Below, piece by piece: positions 59,463 to 64,000 of a stretch of DNA of 64,000 nucleotides. The notes below the pieces were generated by a model. The model was not told the DNA's origin, searched no databases, and saw nothing but the letters and a program-made list of their open reading frames with translations. Numbering within the stretch: position 1 is the stretch's first letter; each line of letters starts with the position of its first letter. Position numbers and translations under genes: made by a program. The DNA is from Microbacterium sp. APC 3901 (lineage in GTDB: Bacteria > Actinomycetota > Actinomycetes > Actinomycetales > Microbacteriaceae), in NCBI RefSeq assembly GCF_030407765.1, contig NZ_JASDCU010000005.1, positions 1 to 64,000 of the forward strand. The letters run 5' to 3'.

Positions 59463-60754
59463 TGTCGAAGCTCCGGATTCTGCGCGAGTTCGTCGCGGTG
59501 CGGTGGCTCCGCCAGTTGCGCACCCGGGCTGCGATCGAACGGCGGCAACGGCGCCTGCTCCGTTCCCACCTGAGATTCCTGCGTCGGCGGTCGCCCTATT
59601 TCCATGACCTCCTGGCGACTCGTTCGTTCGCGGACCTGCCGCTCATGGACAAGAGCGCCATGATGAGCCGCTTCGACGACATCAACACCGTCGGCATCGG
59701 GAAGGACCAGGCGCTCGCGCTGGCGATCGCGAACGAGCGCTCCAGAGACTTCGACGCAGACCTCGGCTCGAACTCGGTCGGGCTCTCGAGCGGCACCAGC
59801 GGCCACCGCGGTCTCTTCGTGGTGAGCAGCGCCGAACGCGATGCCTGGGTCGGAACCGTGCTCGCCCGCACCCTGCCACGGGGCACGCTCTTCGGACACC
59901 GGATAGCGCTGTTCCTCAGGGCGGACAACACCCTGTATGAGTCGGTCGGCTCGCGGGCGGTCTCGTTCCGCTACTTCGACGTCTACGCCGACATGGACGA
60001 CAACATCGATCGGCTGCGGCAGTACCGACCGACCATCCTCGTCGCTCCGCCCTCGGTCCTGAGGCTGATCGCGCGAGCGGCCGACGCCGGTGGGTTCGAT
60101 GTCGTGCCCCAGCGGGTGTACTCGGTGGCCGAGGTGCTCGAGATCTCCGACGAGCAGCGCATCACAGCCTCGCTCGGTCAGCCCCTTCTGCACCAGATCT
60201 ACCAGTGCACCGAGGGGTTCCTCGCACACACCTGCGAGCACGGGGTGATCCATCTGAACGAGGACAACATCCTGGTCGAGCGCGAGGCGCTGGATGCCGA
60301 GCGGTTCACGCCGATCGTGACGGACCTGCGCCGCCGCGCGCAGCCGATCGTGCGGTATCGGCTCGGTGATGTGCTGCGCGAGCGGACGAGTCCGTGCCCC
60401 TGCGGCAGCGCGCTCACGGCCATCGAGCGCATCGAGGGGCGAGAGGGCGACACACTGTTCTTCCGGTCACTCGGCGGCCGCGATGTGCCCGTCTTCGCGG
60501 ACGTGATCACGCGCGCGCTGCTCTTCGCCGAGGGGTTCGACGAGTATCGCATCACCCAGATCGGCGAGTCGCGGCTGCGGATCGCGCTCGACACCGCCGA
60601 CGATCGATCTCGACGTCTCGTCGAAGACGAGGTGCATGCGCTGGCCGACCGGCTGGGCTGCGAGCGACCGGACATCGCATTCATCGACTATGTGAGCGAC
60701 GGGTCCGTGAAACTGCGGCGCGTGGTGCAGGAATGGGGGGACCGGAGATGGTGA
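59462..60754 (+). CDS. F390-synthetase-like adenylate-forming enzyme
   Basis: ANL-superfamily protein of 430 residues related to phenylacetate-CoA ligase and coenzyme F390 synthetase. It shows the P-loop SVGLSSGTSGHRGLF (about 100-115), an acidic/aromatic A5-like region YQCTEGFLAHTC, the YRLGDVL motif (A7, Asp) and CPCGSALTAIERIEGR, the PaaK-type hinge. It presumably activates a carboxylate as acyl-AMP. The protein is smaller than FadD-type ligases. Start ATG overlaps the MBL stop, and its end overlaps the next gene by 7 nt. Confidence 0.83.
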   Translation: MSKLRILREFVAVRWLRQLRTRAAIERRQRRLLRSHLRFLRRRSPYFHDLLATRSFADLPLMDKSAMMSRFDDINTVGIGKDQALALAIANERSRDFDADLGSNSVGLSSGTSGHRGLFVVSSAERDAWVGTVLARTLPRGTLFGHRIALFLRADNTLYESVGSRAVSFRYFDVYADMDDNIDRLRQYRPTILVAPPSVLRLIARAADAGGFDVVPQRVYSVAEVLEISDEQRITASLGQPLLHQIYQCTEGFLAHTCEHGVIHLNEDNILVEREALDAERFTPIVTDLRRRAQPIVRYRLGDVLRERTSPCPCGSALTAIERIEGREGDTLFFRSLGGRDVPVFADVITRALLFAEGFDEYRITQIGESRLRIALDTADDRSRRLVEDEVHALADRLGCERPDIAFIDYVSDGSVKLRRVVQEWGDRRW

Positions 60755-61683
60755 GGAACTGCGAGATCGTGGGCTGGGGGACGTCTCTGCCTTCGCGCGT
60801 CGTCCGATTCGGGGAGGAGACGCGATACCGCATCGAGGACGACGTTTCTCATCTGGACATGCTGGCGGAGGCGTGCGAGCGGGCACTCGCGCACGCGGGC
60901 ATCACGGCGAACGACGTCGACCTCGTGCTCGGCGCATCGGCCGCAGGGATCCAGCCGATCCCGTGCACGGCCGCACTCGTGCTCGAGAGACTCACGCTCA
61001 CCGGGCACGCCGCGGCCTTCGACGTGAACTCGACCTGCACGAGCTTCATCACGGCTCTCGACATCGCCTCGCGGTATCTCGACGCCGGCGACCACGAGAC
61101 GATCGTCGTGTTCGCGGGCGACGTCGGAACTCGGTTCCTCAACCCGGAGCAGCGGGAGAGCTTCGAACTCTTCAGCGACGCGGGCGCCGCGGTCGTGCTG
61201 CGCCGCTCGAACGACCCGGGCCGCGGGGTGATCGCCAGCGCTCAGCGCACCTGGCCCGCCTACGCTCACGACACCGAGATCAGGGGAGGGCTGTCGAGGT
61301 CACCCTCTCAGGCGTATGCCGCCGGCGACCCTGCCGACTACCTCTTCGACATGAACGGGCGACGGGCGCTGCTGGGCATGATGCGCGTGCTTCCCGAGTT
61401 CTTCGACACCTTCCATCGGTCGTCAGGCGTCTCGTTCGACGAGGTGGCGCTCTGGGTACCCCACCAGGCGTCGGCGGCGCTCGGGCCGATGCTCGACCGT
61501 CTCGGAATCCCGATCGAACGCCGCGTCGACGAGGTGCGCGAGTTCGGCAACATGGTCTCGTCGTCGGTGCCGTTCATGCTCGCCCGGGCTCTCGACACCG
61601 GTCGCGTCGGGACCGGAGACACCGTGATCCTGTGCGGCACCGCAGCGGGCCTCACGGCGAACGTCTTGGCTCTCCGGCTCTGA
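60748..61683 (+). CDS. 3-oxoacyl-ACP synthase III / OleA-like ketoacyl synthase
   Basis: Thiolase-fold condensing enzyme of 311 residues. Catalytic triad: Cys in DVNSTCTSF (about residue 96), His in VPHQASAALG (about 240) and Asn in EFGNMVSSSVPF (about 270). This matches FabH/OleA enzymes, which condense an acyl-CoA or acyl-ACP with another acyl unit. ATG 60748 has CGGAG just upstream. It ends the operon; 76 nt to the convergent parC with no clear terminator. Whether it is a FabH paralogue or an OleA analogue is inferred from the neighbours. Confidence 0.88.
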   Translation: MVRNCEIVGWGTSLPSRVVRFGEETRYRIEDDVSHLDMLAEACERALAHAGITANDVDLVLGASAAGIQPIPCTAALVLERLTLTGHAAAFDVNSTCTSFITALDIASRYLDAGDHETIVVFAGDVGTRFLNPEQRESFELFSDAGAAVVLRRSNDPGRGVIASAQRTWPAYAHDTEIRGGLSRSPSQAYAAGDPADYLFDMNGRRALLGMMRVLPEFFDTFHRSSGVSFDEVALWVPHQASAALGPMLDRLGIPIERRVDEVREFGNMVSSSVPFMLARALDTGRVGTGDTVILCGTAAGLTANVLALRL

Positions 61684-61759
61684 ACCGCGTCGTCGGATCG
61701 GAGACGGAGCCGCCCGTCGAGTCGGGTGCCGCGGAGAGCCGCTGAACCGTCTCGAGCAC

Positions 61760-64000
61760 TCAGACCAGGGTGCGGCCGATGCTCCCGATCACGCCGTCGA
61801 TCGGCTGACCCGATGCGTCACGTCGTGCGCCGGGTTCGGGGAGCTTGCGCACCGCACCGGTCGGGTCGACTGCCTGTGCGGGGCTCGGCCCGACCCAGGC
61901 GACCGTGAGACGGTCCTCGCCCTTCAGGAACGAGTGTGCGCGCACACCGCCGGTCGCTCGACCCTTCGACGGGTACTCCGAGAAGGGCGTGACCTTGGCG
62001 CGACCCGGCTCGGTGCCGGGCAGGATGCTGTCGGACCCCGAGACGGTGGCGACGACCGCATCCGCATCGGGTGCGACCGCGCCGAAGAACAGCACGGACG
62101 ATCCGGAGCCCAGCTTGATGCCGGCCATTCCACCGGCGGGAGCGCCCTGGGGGCGCACGGCGGATGCGGAGAAACGCAGCAGCTGGGCATCGCTCGTCAC
62201 GAACACGAGGTCGGCGTCGTCCTGAGCTTCCACGGCCCCGACGACGGTGTCGCCGGGCTTCATGCCGATGACCTCCAGATCGGGACGCACGGGCAGGGTC
62301 GAGGGGACGATGCGCTTGACCGTTCCCTGCGCCGTGCCCAGGGCGATCGGAAGGTCGCTGTCGAAGCGCACGAAACCCAGGATCCGCTCTCCGCGGGTGG
62401 TGATGCCCAGATAGTCGCGCAGCGGGACACCCGCCGCGAGCTGCACGGAGGAAGACGGAACGGACGGCAGATCCACGGGGGAGAAACGCAGCACGCGACC
62501 CTCGGTGGTCAGCGCGCCGATCTCTGCGCGGACCGTTGTCTCGACCGTCGTCAGGATCGCGTCGTGCTTGCTCCGTCGGGCCGGAAGCGTCAGCTCCTGG
62601 CCCTCGGCGAGGTCGACTCGCACGGCACGGCCCGTCGTCGACAGCACGAGCACGGTCGGAGCGTCGGCGATCTGCAGGTCTACCGCTCCCTTCGTGGCGC
62701 GCGGCTTCGGGGGCGCGGCGTTCATCAGCAGTGTGCGGCGAGGGGTGCCGTATGCGTCAGCCGCGGCATCCAACTCTTGGGCGACCACCGCTCGAAGGAG
62801 CACGTCACTCCCGAGCAGCTCGCGCAGCTTGGCGATCTCGGCGAGAAGCGCGTCGCGCTCGGTCTCGAGCTCGATGCGCGAGAACTTCGTCAGGCGCCGC
62901 AGGCGCAGCTCGAGGATGTACTCGGCCTGAAGCTCGCTGAGATCGAACACCGAGCGCAGGCGTGCACGCGCCTGCTCGGAGTCGTCGGACGAGCGGATGA
63001 CCTGGATGACCTCGTCGATGTCGAGGATCGCGATGAGCAGACCCCCCACCAGGTGCAGGCGCTCTTCTCGACGCGCGAGGCGGTAACGGCTGCGACGTGT
63101 GATGACCTCGAGCCGGTGCGCGACGTAGACGCGCAGCATCTCCTTGAGACCGAGCGTGCGCGGCTGCCCGTCGACCAGGGCGACGTTGTTGATGCTGAAG
63201 GAGTCCTCGAGCGGGGTGAGGCGGTAGAGCTGTTCGAGCACGGCATTGGGGTCGAAGCCGGTCTTGATGCCGATCGCGACGCGCAGCCCGTGATTGCGGT
63301 CGGTGAGATCGGTCACGTCGCTGATGCCCTGCAGCTTCTTGGACTGCACGGCGTCACGGATCTTCTCGATCAGTCTCTCCGGGCCGACCATGTAGGGCAG
63401 CTCGGACACGATGATCCCGGTGCGTCGCGGCCCGAGCGGCTCGACCGACACCTTTCCGCGCACCTTCAGGGCGCCGCGTCCGGTGGCGTACGCGTCTCTG
63501 ACGCCGTCGAGCCCCATCAGGATGCCGCCCGAGGGGAAGTCGGGGCCGGGCACGAACTCCATGAGCTCTTCGGTGGTGGCGTCGGGATTCTCGAGCAGGT
63601 GGGTGGCTGCGGCGACGACCTCGATCAGGTTGTGCGGTGCCATGTTGGTCGCCATGCCGACCGCGATGCCGCTCGCGCCGTTGACCAGGAGATTCGGGAA
63701 AGCGGCGGGCAGCACGGAGGGCTGCTGGAACTGACCGTCGTAGTTCGGGATGAAGTCGACGACGTCCTCATCGAGATTCTCGGTGAGAGCCATCGCGGGG
63801 GAGGCGAGCCGTGCTTCGGTGTAGCGAGCGGCTGCGGGCCCGTCGTCGAGCGAGCCGAAGTTGCCGTGGCCGTCGATCAGCGGCACGCGCAGAGCCCATT
63901 CCTGGGCGAGGCGCACGAGGGCGTCGTAGATCGCTGAATCGCCGTGCGGGTGCAGCTTTCCCATGACCTCGCCCACGACACGAGCGCTCTTGACGTGACC
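61760..64000 (-). CDS. parC: DNA topoisomerase IV subunit A (partial, 5' end outside window)
   Basis: Breakage-reunion subunit, with at least 747 residues visible; the N-terminus lies beyond base 64000. Present are the quinolone-region stretch [22 protein letters not shown] with Ser and Asp in their wild-type form, the active-site tyrosine in [10 protein letters not shown], the tower and coiled-coil gate ([20 protein letters not shown]) and the C-terminal beta-pinwheel blades. The GyrA-box glutamine motif (QRRGGxG) is not seen, which supports ParC over GyrA. Its partner parE lies upstream at 54323. Confidence 0.92.
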   Translation of the reverse strand, partial: GHVKSARVVGEVMGKLHPHGDSAIYDALVRLAQEWALRVPLIDGHGNFGSLDDGPAAARYTEARLASPAMALTENLDEDVVDFIPNYDGQFQQPSVLPAAFPNLLVNGASGIAVGMATNMAPHNLIEVVAAATHLLENPDATTEELMEFVPGPDFPSGGILMGLDGVRDAYATGRGALKVRGKVSVEPLGPRRTGIIVSELPYMVGPERLIEKIRDAVQSKKLQGISDVTDLTDRNHGLRVAIGIKTGFDPNAVLEQLYRLTPLEDSFSINNVALVDGQPRTLGLKEMLRVYVAHRLEVITRRSRYRLARREERLHLVGGLLIAILDIDEVIQVIRSSDDSEQARARLRSVFDLSELQAEYILELRLRRLTKFSRIELETERDALLAEIAKLRELLGSDVLLRAVVAQELDAAADAYGTPRRTLLMNAAPPKPRATKGAVDLQIADAPTVLVLSTTGRAVRVDLAEGQELTLPARRSKHDAILTTVETTVRAEIGALTTEGRVLRFSPVDLPSVPSSSVQLAAGVPLRDYLGITTRGERILGFVRFDSDLPIALGTAQGTVKRIVPSTLPVRPDLEVIGMKPGDTVVGAVEAQDDADLVFVTSDAQLLRFSASAVRPQGAPAGGMAGIKLGSGSSVLFFGAVAPDADAVVATVSGSDSILPGTEPGRAKVTPFSEYPSKGRATGGVRAHSFLKGEDRLTVAWVGPSPAQAVDPTGAVRKLPEPGARRDASGQPIDGVIGSIGRTLV

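Overview
The window is high-GC DNA whose gene set, codon use and promoter style (TAnnnT -10 boxes 6-8 nt from ATG/GTG, so many leaderless mRNAs) point to an actinobacterium. Gene order and small conserved actinobacterial genes (DUF4191, 71-residue zinc-ribbon protein, PAC2, polyphosphate glucokinase, GlnA1/GlnA2/GlnE) suggest Microbacteriaceae, most likely a motile Microbacterium. The genus is an inference from memory of synteny, not a computed result.

Region 1 (1-17.6 kb) is most of a flagellar locus on the + strand: flgE, flbD, motAB, fliMNOPQR, flhB, flhA, csrA, flgN, flgK, flgL, fliW, an HU-like protein and a FliA/WhiG-type sigma factor. It encodes hook, stator, C-ring, export gate, hook-filament junction and the CsrA/FliW regulators. 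Flagellin, FliD, the basal-body rod/ring genes and chemotaxis genes are not in the window. A heavy-metal P-type ATPase interrupts it after flgE. Three gaps carry the same motif, GTTAC-N14/15-TCGCGATAGTCG, a candidate flagellar sigma promoter.

Region 2 (17.6-28.6 kb) is accessory and housekeeping: an unusual AAA ATPase, an unknown small protein, a zinc-ribbon/nuclease-fold protein, an epimerase, an SDR with a divergent XRE regulator around a perfect inverted repeat, an ICMT-like membrane methyltransferase, an aldo/keto reductase and a YchJ-like gene sharing one symmetric leaderless promoter, a coiled-coil zinc-ribbon protein, a family-A polymerase, RNase P RNA and a lipoprotein.

Region 3 (28.6-48.8 kb) is central metabolism: polyphosphate glucokinase, glnA2-glnE, a lipid kinase, AI-2E-family membrane protein, GNAT, glnA1 with a four-half-site GlnR-like box, RDD protein, RimB-like protease with a divergent RimK carrying an RCK-C-like tail, DUF4191, a possible pseudokinase membrane protein, and pepA-lpd-sucB with a divergent PAC2 gene.

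Region 4 (48.8-64 kb) holds sigA, a CofE-like gene, an ATP-grasp protein divergent from a two-gene split alanine racemase, topoisomerase IV parE, a GT4 glycosyltransferase, and an overlapping four-gene operon (OleD-like reductase, MBL hydrolase, F390-synthetase-like adenylating enzyme, ketoacyl synthase III), followed by parC (5' end outside the window). The operon logically parallels olefin/beta-lactone biosynthesis with two non-orthologous steps. It and the split racemase are the best candidates for undescribed biology.
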